Part shown: positions 24,301 through 34,843 of the stretch, piece by piece
Position numbering within the stretch: position 1 is the stretch's first letter
How the letters are laid out: each line of letters begins with the position of its first letter
Assembly: GCA_023374025.1 (NCBI GenBank)
Contig: SIJG01000002.1
Location: 3,417,626-3,481,625 of the forward strand
DNA: 64,000 bases
Direction of reading: 5' to 3'
Origin: Heterodera schachtii
Lineage: Eukaryota > Nematoda > Chromadorea > Rhabditida > Heteroderidae
The notes under the pieces: generated by a model
What the model was told of the DNA's origin: nothing
The model's input: only the letters and a program-made list of their open reading frames with translations
Database searches by the model: none
Translations under genes and position numbers: made by a program

Positions 24301-26323
24301 GTTCAAGCATTCCACGGTATTGAGCTCGTGGGTTCGAGTCCCACCGGGCTGTAGCTTTTATGTTTTCTCAATTATTTTATTCCATCTTTCTCATTTTCTC
24401 TCTCTCTCGCTCTCTCTTTCTCTCTCTCTCTCCCTTTAATTCCAACACGTGGTGAGTCGAAGTGCAAAAAGTCCGAATGTGGCGAAGTGCAAAAAGTCCG
24501 AGTGTGGGCGAAGTGCAAAAAGTCCGAGTGTGGGCGAAGTGCAAAAAGTCCGAGTGTGGGCGAAGTGCAAAAAGTCCGAGTGTGGGCGAAGTGCAAAAAG
24601 TCCGAATGAGTGGTGATCAGAAGGGGCGGGTCATTTCAGTACCGAATAATGATTTTAATTAATTATTTATTATTTAAATTTATAATTGAGTTAAAGCTAA
24701 TAATAATAATAAATATATTTGGCTCTATTTCAGTTTACAAGACCACGAAAGATTGACATGACAATATAATAATTTGACAAATTTCATGCACCATAACTTT
24801 TTCAAGAAGCATCCAAATTAAACATTCTTGGTACCATTTAATAGCCTAAAGTGTTCCATTTTTTGCCTTTAAAATTTCAAAAAATTTCATTAAGTTTCAA
24901 AGAAATTGTGGTCAAAAAAATTTACCAAATAAATTTATGAAAATTACAAGCCACAACTTTTTTGAAACACAATGAAATTTTTTGAAATTTTACAGGTAAA
25001 TAGAGGACACTTAGAGCTATCAAAAGATACCAAGATTGTTCATTTGGATGCTTCTACAAAAAGTTATAGCACTGATCAAAAATTGATCATTTTAGGGTGA
25101 TCAAATTTTCAACCAAGTATATCTTTTTATATAGAAGTCGTAGCCCCATTATTCAAAAGTCAAATCAGTAGAGAATTTTCTGCTCTTTCCAGTGGGCTTG
25201 TCCATTTTCTCTAGAAAAGGTTGCCCAACCCCCTAGGGATTCGAAAATTTCCCCAATTTTCAGTGTATTTGGGTGTCCCGGTCACTAGGAAGGAGTGATC
25301 TGATCAAGTTGGTGTAAGAGACTTTTTTGATCAGCACCAAAAGTTATGTAAGCATGAATTATTTCAAGTTTTTAAATGAACTATAAGATAGTTTTTCAGG
25401 TTTGAGTCAAGAATTTTTTGGGGCACTGTATTTCTCTCACAAAAATGTAATTTGTTTGGGAAATATTAAATATAAATCTAAATTATAATTAGGACCAGCA
25501 AATAAAATTAATAAATTAAAATAGTTATATATTAATTAATTAAAATCATTATTCGGTACTGAAATGACCCGCCCCTTCTGATCACCACTCATTCGGACTT
25601 TTTGCACTTCGCCCACACTCGGACTTTTTGCACTTCGCCCACACTCGGACTTTTTGCACTTCGCCCACACTCGGACTTTTTGCACTTCGACACAGCACCT
25701 TCCAACACTCTCATCTCTCTCTCACTTTAGGTCTCTGATCTCTCTCTCTCTGTTTTCTCTTCTTCCTTTCTCTCCCCTCTCACAGGTTTTTGGGTTCAAT
25801 GTCTCTGTTCTCGGGGTAATTCTCGGCTTCGGTCCCCAAGAAGCGAAAACTTTTTAATTTCCGAGCAGTGCAATTGCTAACTCACTTTGTGTCAACCGTA
25901 TCACCACGTCAGAGGTCGAGTGGTCGTAGCTCAGCTGCAGTTGCACACGGCCAACAACTTGCGCACCGCCACCCGAAGAGCTGACGGAAATGACGGAGCC
26001 ACGCCGACGGTACAAATCGGGCTGAAGTTGGCCTACACAAATGACCAAAATTAATTGGGCAATTTGAGCCAATTAACGGCAGCCATGCGAAATGCTTCAG
26101 GCGTAACACTGTACCCCCGCCGCGCTCATTATGGAAATTATCAAATTATCGTACCAACGTATGCGTCCGCCGACCCTTTCCGGCGGTTGCCGCCAGTCAA
26201 CAGCTGAAAGGCACTGTCCACCGACTCTTGCGCGGACGTTCGCCGTAGACTACGCGCGCGCATCGATGCACTGTGGGACGACGTTGGCAGTGCCGTGGGC
26301 GTAATTGACCGAGACAAAGGTGT
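21361..26323 (-). CDS. synaptotagmin-like double C2-domain protein (C2A partly unresolved)
   Basis: Exons seen: 26155-26323, 25886-26032, 23129-23362, 22495-22572, 22333-22437, 22008-22105, 21361-21607. The C2A domain opens with GRVQLQLSYDHSTSDVVIRL and later gives PLDYAELAQAVLHVELL. The C2B domain opens with GELLLCLQYLPAAERLTLSV, continues ASNLRL..PSDVFVRAQLI, KRRKSAARKRTMEPVWDEVL, SDRFGRGERLIGQV, and ends W..ERQWSVPRWVML. Such proteins tether or regulate vesicle fusion at membranes. The calcium-binding aspartates of C2B are mostly replaced, suggesting a Ca-independent (SYT14/16-like) member. Introns at 22332 and 22007 work only with GC donors (AAG^GCAATG, AAG^GCAAAT) and keep frame. The exon(s) for the middle of C2A between 23362 and 25886 are not identified. 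A Cys-rich possible N-terminal exon (MQRRFSC...CCGVCGG) lies at about 27210-27362. Confidence 0.75.
22137..22196. mobile_element. 60-bp MITE with CAGGGATGGCA ends, in a synaptotagmin-like intron
   Basis: Perfect 11-bp terminal inverted repeats, CAGGGATGGCA and TGCCATCCCTG, enclose CGGAATTCCGA-like words. CAGGGATG-type ends are typical of hAT-related elements. No clean 8-bp duplication is visible. Confidence 0.6.
23465..23760. repeat. palindromic repeat copy in intron
   Basis: The two halves are inverted relative to each other: CATTCGGTAGCCCTAAGTG..TATTAGCCTGCAAATTTTC on the left, and AGCAGGCTAATAGAGAATATTTAGAGCTCTCGAATGATAA on the right. It is a member of the palindromic family also seen at 24780, 32530 and 32940. 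Confidence 0.7.
24282..24352 (+). other. tRNA-like sequence (tRNA pseudogene or SINE head)
   Basis: There is a D-arm/A-box-like TAGCTCAGTCGGTTCAAGC and a perfect T-arm, GTGGG-TTCGAGT-CCCAC, at tRNA-like spacing. However, the presumed acceptor strands (GCGCACG and CGGGCTG) do not pair and no sound anticodon stem can be drawn. It is therefore more likely a tRNA-derived repeat or pseudogene than a working tRNA. It sits just before a (TC)n run. Confidence 0.45.
24385..24432. repeat. (TC)n microsatellite
   Basis: Nearly pure TC dinucleotide repeat between the tRNA-like sequence and the foldback element. Confidence 0.8.
24457..25690. mobile_element. foldback element with tandem 26-bp repeats as ends
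   Basis: The left end has six direct units of GAAGTGCAAAAAGTCCGAG plus TGTGGGC; the right end has four units in reverse orientation. Inside these, the arms (CGAATGAGTGGTGATCAGAA, then GGGGCGGGTCATTTCAGTA) are inverted repeats. The core at 24780-25090 is itself a copy of the palindromic repeat family. No transposase is present. The unit-number difference between ends implies expansion or contraction after insertion. Confidence 0.85.
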
Positions 26324-26458
26324 CTAATTAAAGAAAATGGTAGAGATAATTAATTAACTCTATTGAAGTTAAACATTTATCTTCCACTTTTCTCTCTTAT
26401 CCCCTACCTCTCTCTGTCTCTTTTATTCTTTCGTCTCTCACTCTCCCTCTTCCTCTAC

Positions 26459-26556
26459 CCTTTCTCTCTCTCTCTCTCTCGCTTTCGATCTTGCTCTATT
26501 TCTCTCTCTTTGTCATATCTCTCTCTCTCTTTTTTCTCTCTCTCTCTCTTTCTCTC
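26459..26556. repeat. (CT)n microsatellite
   Basis: CTCTCT-rich run just upstream of the first recognised synaptotagmin-like exon; possibly intronic. Confidence 0.7.
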
Positions 26557-29500
26557 CTCTCTTCCTACAGTTGTTTTGCTTGTTGACAAACAAATTTCCT
26601 TTGTATACTGTAGAATTAATTATATATCCCTACAAACATGCCAAAAAATGATAAAGAAGGAAAACAAAAGTGTTTGTTTTGGGAAAAAACCCTCGGGGCG
26701 TGAGAGTGAGGGGGGCGGGAGGAGGGGGCTTTAAGGTGCTATTTTAAGACGAATATTGGCAACCCAATTTGGGTACTGTAGGCATAGGGACCGATGGGTA
26801 AAAATGAGCTCAAATTAGAAAACATTTCAAGTTAAAAAATTATATATTAATAGGGCGAATATCTGCAATTTCAGTCTCGTAATACACACTCATTTTAAAT
26901 ATCTGCCATAGGCCTGGGACAGACACCCGCAAGAGATTGGACGGGATTACGATCCAATTTGATTTTCCCGGGATCTTAATCCCGCTCCTGACTCTTACAA
27001 AAAAAAAAACTCGGGATCAGAATCCGATTATATTTCAAGAAAAAAGTTATGGCCAAAATGCTATAAAAACCAACTTTTTTGACTTTCTGCTGGCCATAAC
27101 GTTTTTAAAGTCAACAAATTTAAATTTAACAATTTTAAATAAAATTTAAGGATTTTCAAAGGATTTCAAAAATAAAAATTAAATAAATTTTATTTTTATG
27201 GTTTGAGTAACCACCGCAAACACCGCAACACCCACCCACCCGTTGCTGTTGTTGTTGACCGCCGGCGGTTGGTCCAATTGAGGAAGACGATGTTGTGGTG
27301 CTGATGCACGGCTCTGTGCCCCCATTGTCTGGCCCCGTTGTGCAGCTGAAACGGCGTTGCATAATAATAAATCCAACGATTAGTGTGCCGTCGTTCAAAG
27401 TTTAAACAAAAGAAATGCCGTGAATAGTCTCCTGTTTTGCGCTTGAAAATAAACAAATTTTATGGCAGAAATTAGTGAAATTGTTGAGAGTAAAGCGAAT
27501 AAACAAATGTGAACGCATCAGTCTACGCCTTGACTCTAAGCGGATAAGAAAAGCTGCCGAAAGGCATTTTCGAAAATGGCATGCCAAGCCAAGACTCTCG
27601 GGATTTGGCATTGAGTGGTGGCCTTTCATTAAATTAATTTGTATAATTTTTAAAAGTGCCCTCGTAAATTTAGGAGGAGATGGGCTCTAATCACCCGTTT
27701 TCAGGGCACTCCCTCCCTCTGTGCGAGACTCTCGACGACCTCGGCTCATTGGAAAAAATTAACAATTTTAAAAAGCAAGCTATGTAAGTTAATTTGGTGA
27801 TTAACTTTGGCAGAATCCTCCGGTCCGAGATTTGCATATTTTCAAAAAAGTTTTAATCGAAACCCAGTCCGAGTCAATCTCGAAAACCCAGGCCCTGATG
27901 TCTATTTTTTTTTTGAAAATCCGGGGTCCTGATCCGTTTTTTTTTAAAATTCCGTTCGCTAATGCTTATCGAGAGGGTGAGAAGGGGGAGGGGGGAAGGC
28001 ATTTTCGCATTTGTTTAAATAAATAAATTCCAATAAAATGGATCTGTCCATCCGTCTGTCCCCTCGGGCGACGTGTGCCATCCCCACAACGGGGACGAGA
28101 GACGAATTTACGCCTCCAAAATGGGAGAATACCCTCTCATCCCCCTCCCCCCCCCATCCCTTGCCCATCTCCCGCCGTCCGCCCCGCCCGTCCATTGGGC
28201 CGTAAAAAGTTGGCTATGATGGGAAAATTCAGCCCATCCCCTCGGGCCATTTGGCCGGCCAATGCTCGGCCAACCGAGTCCCCAACAGGCATTTAATCAA
28301 ATTAATCGTGGCTTTTATCACACCACAACATTCGGCATATTGTTTATTGTCAAATGATTGGAACACGAATTATTAAATTATTTCATCATTTATTAAAATT
28401 TGATAAAACCGGGGCTCAGATATCTGAGGACGTATCCTCATTTTGTAGCTTTTGAAAGGGTCATAGAGCGTTTTTTGAAAATGGAGCGAGATTTGCGGGT
28501 TTTCTGAGGATTTTTGTTTTTGAAAAGGAGCTAATCAAAGAGAAAATTAACTTACAGGCTAACAATAAGAATAATAAAAGAGGCCTTTCAGAATCCCAAC
28601 CCAAAATAAGGGATCTCTTCAAGAGATATAATACCAAAAGATATTTTTTTTAATGGTCTTAGGATTTAAAATTTGAAACCCAAATCAAGGGTTAAACGGC
28701 TCACTTTTTTGTGTGCATTATTTGGTATTATTTTGAGTGGAAAATTGAAAAAAAAATGGATAAAAAAATGATTTCCTGTGACTCATTTTGCCGTGGCGAA
28801 CTTTTCCTTCCCTCTCCCATTTCCGCGCTCATCCAATGGTCGGTGTCCCAATTAGGAATTAGGGGGGGGGGCGGGGAATGAATCTTCATCCATCCCCCCA
28901 GGGGCATGGCGCGCCACTGCCGGCGGATGCCGCCTTTGGCAGTTCTGTGTCTGTGCCTATGTGCGTGTGCCGTGCCATCTCCGTCCTCCAGTCGTCGTTG
29001 CTGCTGTTGGATTTATTTGGCACGGAATTGTCGCTGTGCCGGGCCGATGGGGAGGGAGGGCATTTGGCCCGAGGCACAATGCCATGCCACTGAAATTGAC
29101 ACTTCCGCACGTACGCCGAGGGGGCGGCTGAGGGAAATGAATGAATGGTTAATGAGTTCAAATCCCATCCCATCTTCATCATTTTTGCCCCCGCCGGCGG
29201 AGGGCGGCTAAAAACAAAAACTTTTAATGGACAAAAAATTTGCCATTGGCACGAAAAACGAAAAGCGAAAAAAGTGGCATTTTATAATATTATGTGATTC
29301 ATCATCATATACCATATCAATTAGGGATTGAATTTTAGGCAAATGCCTAAAAACTTTTGCGTATTTAAAACTTGAGCATTTTTATGCCTTTTTTGGTGCC
29401 TATTTTACGATTTTTTTTTGTTTTGCCTAAAAGTGCAATCCCTAATCATCTTCATTTATTTACATATTATTGTGGTTGGAATCTTCTCTTTTTTGAGATT

Positions 29501-31985
29501 GCACGTTAATTAATATGCGTATCAAATTGCATTTATGTGCCCCGGGCGGACAAAAAAAAGAGTCCGCCGTTCTCTCTTTCCGATGAGTTCTTGTGCCGTA
29601 TGCAAATGGCATTTGTTGGGTTTTGAAAAAAAGAGATAACACGGGGAACGAATTTGGAACAAGCGCAGAAGAGGGAATGGCATTGGCATTTTGGATAGGG
29701 CACGGCTTAATCCCGCGGGGGCCGCGAGAATTTTTGAGATGAAAATCAGAATTTCTGGGCAGGAATTTTACGAAATTTTTTTATTTTTGGAAAAAAACAA
29801 AACCTGTTTTGTTTATAGGGTAAGGAAAACCGAAAAAATTGTCTTATTTTCATATTGCCGGTCGCTGGGACAATTGGCCAAAAAAATATTCGGTCAATGG
29901 ACATATCGTCAATTGTAAAAAGTAAATGCCTCCTTCTATGTATAAAAGAAATATTTTTTTTTAATTTTGAAAATATATTTTCTCCCTTCCCTCTGAAAAT
30001 TAAGAAAAATTATTTGAGAAACGAAAGGGATACCATACCGTATGAATAAAGTGTGGAGTTACCATAACTTTTTGGTATGCTAAACGATTTATTTGATTGC
30101 TGCCGGAAGTGCCGCTAGGGTAATTATTGAAAATCAGTTTTAGTTAATTTTTTTATTTAATCTAAATTGTGCACTTTTTTGTTCTTTAATTTGTTTCCCA
30201 ATGGCTTTCGACAGTTTTGGACACAGTATCCGAACGAGCGTTACTGTATTAATAGGAACTCGCAAATTCTGGGACATAACACCAGGAACTTTTATACAAA
30301 AAAGAACAACAAATATTCAAGAAAAACCTCTCCAACACCTTCAAAAACCACAAAAAAACGAAATGTTCCAAATTTGCTAATCCAAATTCTAAGTCTTAAT
30401 TGTTTTGGTACAAAAAAGCGAGTTGTGGCACATTGCTGAATGAAAAATTGCGCGTTTTAAGTGAATTTTTGCATTTTTCCAAGGCAATTAAGGAGGGGAA
30501 AAGAGTTGCCGAAATTCCCACGGATTAAACACGCCAAAATTGGTGGAAAATGCCGAGAACGGCACAGATGGAAATTGGCACCACCAATTCTCCCAATTCA
30601 CAGTGCAAGGATGGCAACACTTTTTGTGAAGCAGCATTGATTTATTTGCTGCTTTTCCGGGCCCGGGGTGGACACTTTGGGCGCTGGAGGGGAGGGGGGG
30701 GGGGGAATTTGGCATCATCAAAAAGAGTGCCACCCCCGAGGGGCGGGAGCTTAAAAATTTCATTTTTCCCATCCATTCAAAAGATGAGGGGGGCGGGGGA
30801 GAGATACAAATCCCTAAAAAAAAATTTTTTGCTAAAAAAATAAATTGCATTTTTAGTTGTTTTTTAGAGTAATCTTTATTCTCTATTTGACAACAGGGGT
30901 CCAATTTTTTAAATTGAGTTTTCCTATTTTTCTGGAGCTCCAGAGGGAACAGAAAAACACGAAAAAAACTTTGTTTTGAGTTGGTCACTAAATTTCTTTT
31001 TTGAATTTTTACGCCAATTTTTTAGAATTATTTAAGTCGTAAATTATTATTTTTAAATATAAAATAAAAAATCATTATTTTTCTAATTTTAATGTTTTTA
31101 ATAGAAAATTTAAAATATTTTAAATTTTATTTTCAAATAATATTTTTAAAAGTGAAAATAGCAAATTGAGAGTCAATCTTACAAGTAACACTTTCTTATT
31201 CTTTGCAAGATTAAAGTGCTGGTGCCTAAATTTGGAAATTTTGGCAAAATTTGCAAATGAATATTTAATTTCCACCCATTTTTGGCACGGAGTGAGAAGA
31301 AGCGAAATTTTAAATGGGGAAACATTTGTCTTAATTGTGTGAAAATATTGTCCTCCTTTTAAATGATGATTTTTTAACGGAATGCCAATGCGCCAACACT
31401 TTGCGCCGACAAAATTGGCACAATTTCGAGAAAAAGTGTGGGTGTGCAAATGGTGGAAAAAGCGCCGGGCCGGCGCGACGGCACAACGGCGCGGGACAAT
31501 TGCCATAATTTGGGGTTGGCAGCAAAATTTTTGCCATCGCCATTTGAACGAACGAACGATGGATGAAAGAATTAACATAATTAATCCACCAATTGAGAGA
31601 ATTTAGTTTTTCAAAAATGGATAGGAAAAATTGGAAAAAAGTTTACACTAAAACGGGTGTCGGACGCGATTCTCGGCATTTCTCCTTTCGCGTAAAAAGC
31701 CAAAAACGGCACGAGGGAAAGGGCAATTGACCAACAAAATTTCGGCAAAATGTGTAAAAAAGAATCGCCAATTTTAATTAGGATTTTGGAAAAAAAAGTA
31801 GGTTTCCCTCCATGAATTAAAGTTATTTGAAAAATGGACTAATATTTACGAACACTTAAATTTGTTTTTAATTAATTTTTTTAATCAAATTTCCCTCAAA
31901 TTTGGTGGGAATAAAAATAATTAACAGAAAATAATTGATGCTCAATGACCGATCAAACACTTCTTGTCTCACTCACTCAGCTTCT
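26557..31985. other. long non-coding interval between the C2 gene and the T-box gene
   Basis: Apart from the possible first exon at about 27210-27362 and the element at 29322-29448, no gene can be supported. There are G/C homopolymers at 28148-28158 and 28862-28872, a poly-G run near 30690-30702 and extended AT-rich tracts. Open frames here (for example 28886-29182 and 30488-30988 on -) show no family features and are probably chance. Confidence 0.4.
29322..29448. mobile_element. short inverted-repeat element (TTAGGGATTG ends)
   Basis: TTAGGGATTGAATTTTAGGCA on the left and TGCCTAAAAGTGCAATCCCTAA on the right are inverted repeats around an AT-rich middle containing further GCCTAAAA words. It looks like a MITE; no coding capacity. 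Confidence 0.65.
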
Positions 31986-34809
31986 TCAGACGTTTAGTTT
32001 ACGTTCGGCAGCGGCTAAAAACGAAAAAAATGATAAATTTTGCTTAATTCAAAATTAAAATTTTCAGTTTTAGGCATTTTTTTTCTTTGAATTAAATTTT
32101 TTAATAAAAAATTGATTTTATTAATTTTTTCATACATTTTTTTGCCTGCCCAATCTCGCGGAATCCTTTCGAGAACGGATTGTAGTCGATTTTCTTGTCA
32201 CTGACCTGCAACTCAAAGTCAATCAACTGTTTTTCTCAAATCCGTCAAGTGATTCGTCTTAAAATTGTGATTGATTTAAATTTTAAAATTACTTGGGCTG
32301 TTCGAGAGTCAAAATTCTCCAAGACTCGAGAACCAAGACAATAATTGACCTCGAGACAGAGACCCGAAAAAGTTCCCGAAATTTCTCGATTCGAGAAACA
32401 CGAGCAGCCATATAAATCACCCCTGTCTTTCATCTCTCCCATTTTCACGCACTTTCCCTCCGGGAAAAACCCAACTCGTACTGCCCCAACTCGTACTGTT
32501 TTTCGACAAAAAAATCATCATAACTTTTGTTAACGTCAACCAAATTAAACAATCTTGATATCATTCAATATCCCTTAAAATTCTCTATCTACTCCCAAGT
32601 TTCAAAAAATTTCATCAAGTTTGAAAAAAGTTATAGACGAAAAAAATTTTTTTACGATTTTTGGTCATAACTTTTTTTAAAAGCAATAAAATTTTCTTGC
32701 ATTTTACAGGTAGATGGAGAACTTTAAGGGCTATCGAATGTTACAAAGAATGTTTAATTTGGTCGACTTTGACAAAAATTATGACGATTTTTTTGTCGAA
32801 AAACAGTACGCGTTGGGGCAGTACGAGTTGAGTTTCGTCCTCTCCCTCCCTCCCTCTCTCCCACTCCATCTCTCTCTCCCTCCCGGTGCTATGTCATTAT
32901 AAAAAAGCCATCAAAAAGGGCGTTATAAAAAAACCATCAATGTGATAGCCCTAACATTTCTCTATTAACTCACCTAAATTTCAAAAAGTTTGGTCAAGTT
33001 TGAGCAAAGTTATGGCCAAAAGTACACATGTGGCCAGGTTTTCGAATATTTTTGGCCATAACTTTTTTGAAACCTAATGAAATTTTTTGAAATTTTGCAG
33101 GCTGATAGAGGACACCTAAAGCTATCGAATGACAACAAGACTATTTTAATTTGTTCATTCTAAGAAAGTTTTGAGCAGAATTTTTGATGGTCGAAATAAT
33201 CTGGCCACATGTGTAATTTGGCCATAACTTTGCTCAAACTTGACCAAATTTTTTGAAATTTAGGTGAATTAATAGAGAAATGTTAGGGCTATCACATGAT
33301 ACCAAGAATGTCTAATTTGTTTGACTTTGACAAAAGTTATGGCCAGTTTTTTGTTGAAAATTTCCATTTGATGGTTTTTTTTATAACGCCCTTTTTGATG
33401 GCTTTTTTTTTATAACGGCTCAGCACCTCCCTCCCCCCACTTTCCCCCTTCATTTTTCTCTCTTTCGCTTTTTCTGACCCATCCTCTCATTCTTCTTTCC
33501 CTTTTTCTCCCCCCCCCCCCCCTCCCCTCTTCCCTTACTCTTTTTCTTTCCCTTTTCTCCCCCCCCCCCCTTCCCTCTTCCCTTACTCTTTTTCCCTCTT
33601 TTTCTTTCCCTTTTTCTCCCCCCCCCCCCCCCTCCCCTCTTCCCTTACTCTTTTTCCCTCTTTTTCTTTCCCTTTTTCTCCCCCCCCTTTTTCTTTCCCT
33701 TTTTCTCCCCCCCCCCTCCCCTCTTCCCTTACTCTTTTTCCCTCTTTTTCTTTCCCTTTTGCTCCCCCCCCCCTCCCCTCTTCCCTTACTCTTTTTCCCT
33801 CTTTTCTTTCCCTTTTGCCCCCCCCCCCCCCCCCTCTTCCCTTACTCTTTTTCCCTCTTTTTCTTTCCCTTTTTCTCCCCCCCCCCCTTTTTCTTTCCCT
33901 TTTTCTCCCCCCCCCCCTCCCCTCTTCCCTTACTCTTTTTCCCTCTTTTTCTTTCCCTTTTTCTCCCCCCCCCCCTCCCCTCTTCCCTTACTCTTTTTCC
34001 CTCTTTTTCTTTCCCTTTTGCTCCCCCCCCCCCCTCCCCTCTTCCCTTACTCTTTTTCCCTCTTTTTCTTTCCCTTTTGCTCCTCCCCCATTTTACTTTT
34101 CTTTTCTTTCTCATTTTCTCTTTCCCCCTCCCCTCTTCCCCTACTCTTTTCTCTCCTTTCCCTCCGTCACTTGCCAAATTGTTCTGATAAGAGGTCACCG
34201 CGATGAATTCCGTTTCGGCAAAACTCGTCGTTTTCCAAGTGGCCATCTGCGAATAAATGTTGTCAGAGCGGACGATGTGAATGCGTGGACAATATTTCTG
34301 CATGGGCTTCAGCACAGTCTAAACAACTTTCACAAATTCCCATCGCGTGGAGGAAAAAAAAACATTGCCGAGACTCTTGACCGAGACTGATCTATAGAAG
34401 ACAGACATCCAAAAACGTATAAAATTTATTAAGTTCACGACCTTTTTTCGAAAAAAATTTTTATATTCTAAAAAATTCATGCAAAATTATATTTATGGAC
34501 TTTTGGATGACTTAAAAAATTGCCAAGACTTGTGCTAAGAATGGTCTTGGACATTGAGACCACTGAAAAGGTGAGAATCTTCTCAAGAGCTAAACTTTTT
34601 CCAAAAAAGCTTTCTTATTCATGCATTCAAAAATTCATGCAAAATTACATTGACAATTGGTTTGGTTGGTTTTGAGGCCAAAAGTTTGCCTAGCCAAGAC
34701 GAAATCCGAGACAAACGCCGGCGGTCTGGTCCCGGTGATTTTGCCCAAAAACGGGACAAGAATGGGCGGCCCGGTAAATGCCCTTCGGGCCTGTACAGTC
34801 TCTAATGAC

Positions 34810-34843
<34 letters not shown>

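Noticed and set aside
24282..24352. Functional tRNA gene
   Set aside because: Good T-arm and A-box, but the acceptor strands do not pair and no sound anticodon arm can be drawn.
24457..24610. Regular repeats considered as a CRISPR-like array
   Set aside because: Units are contiguous without unique spacers, the other end carries the inverted array, and the window is eukaryotic.
24470..24662. Frame coding for repeated KSECGRSAK-like peptides
   Set aside because: Translation of 26-bp tandem units at the end of a foldback element; unit length is not a multiple of three.
28886..29211. Open frames on both strands in a GC-rich patch
   Set aside because: Both strands are open because of base composition, and neither shows domain motifs or plausible splice partners.
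33759..34390. Long Pro/Phe/Leu-rich open frames on + and Glu/Lys/Gly-rich frames on -
   Set aside because: Stop-free translation of a polypyrimidine minisatellite inside a T-box intron.
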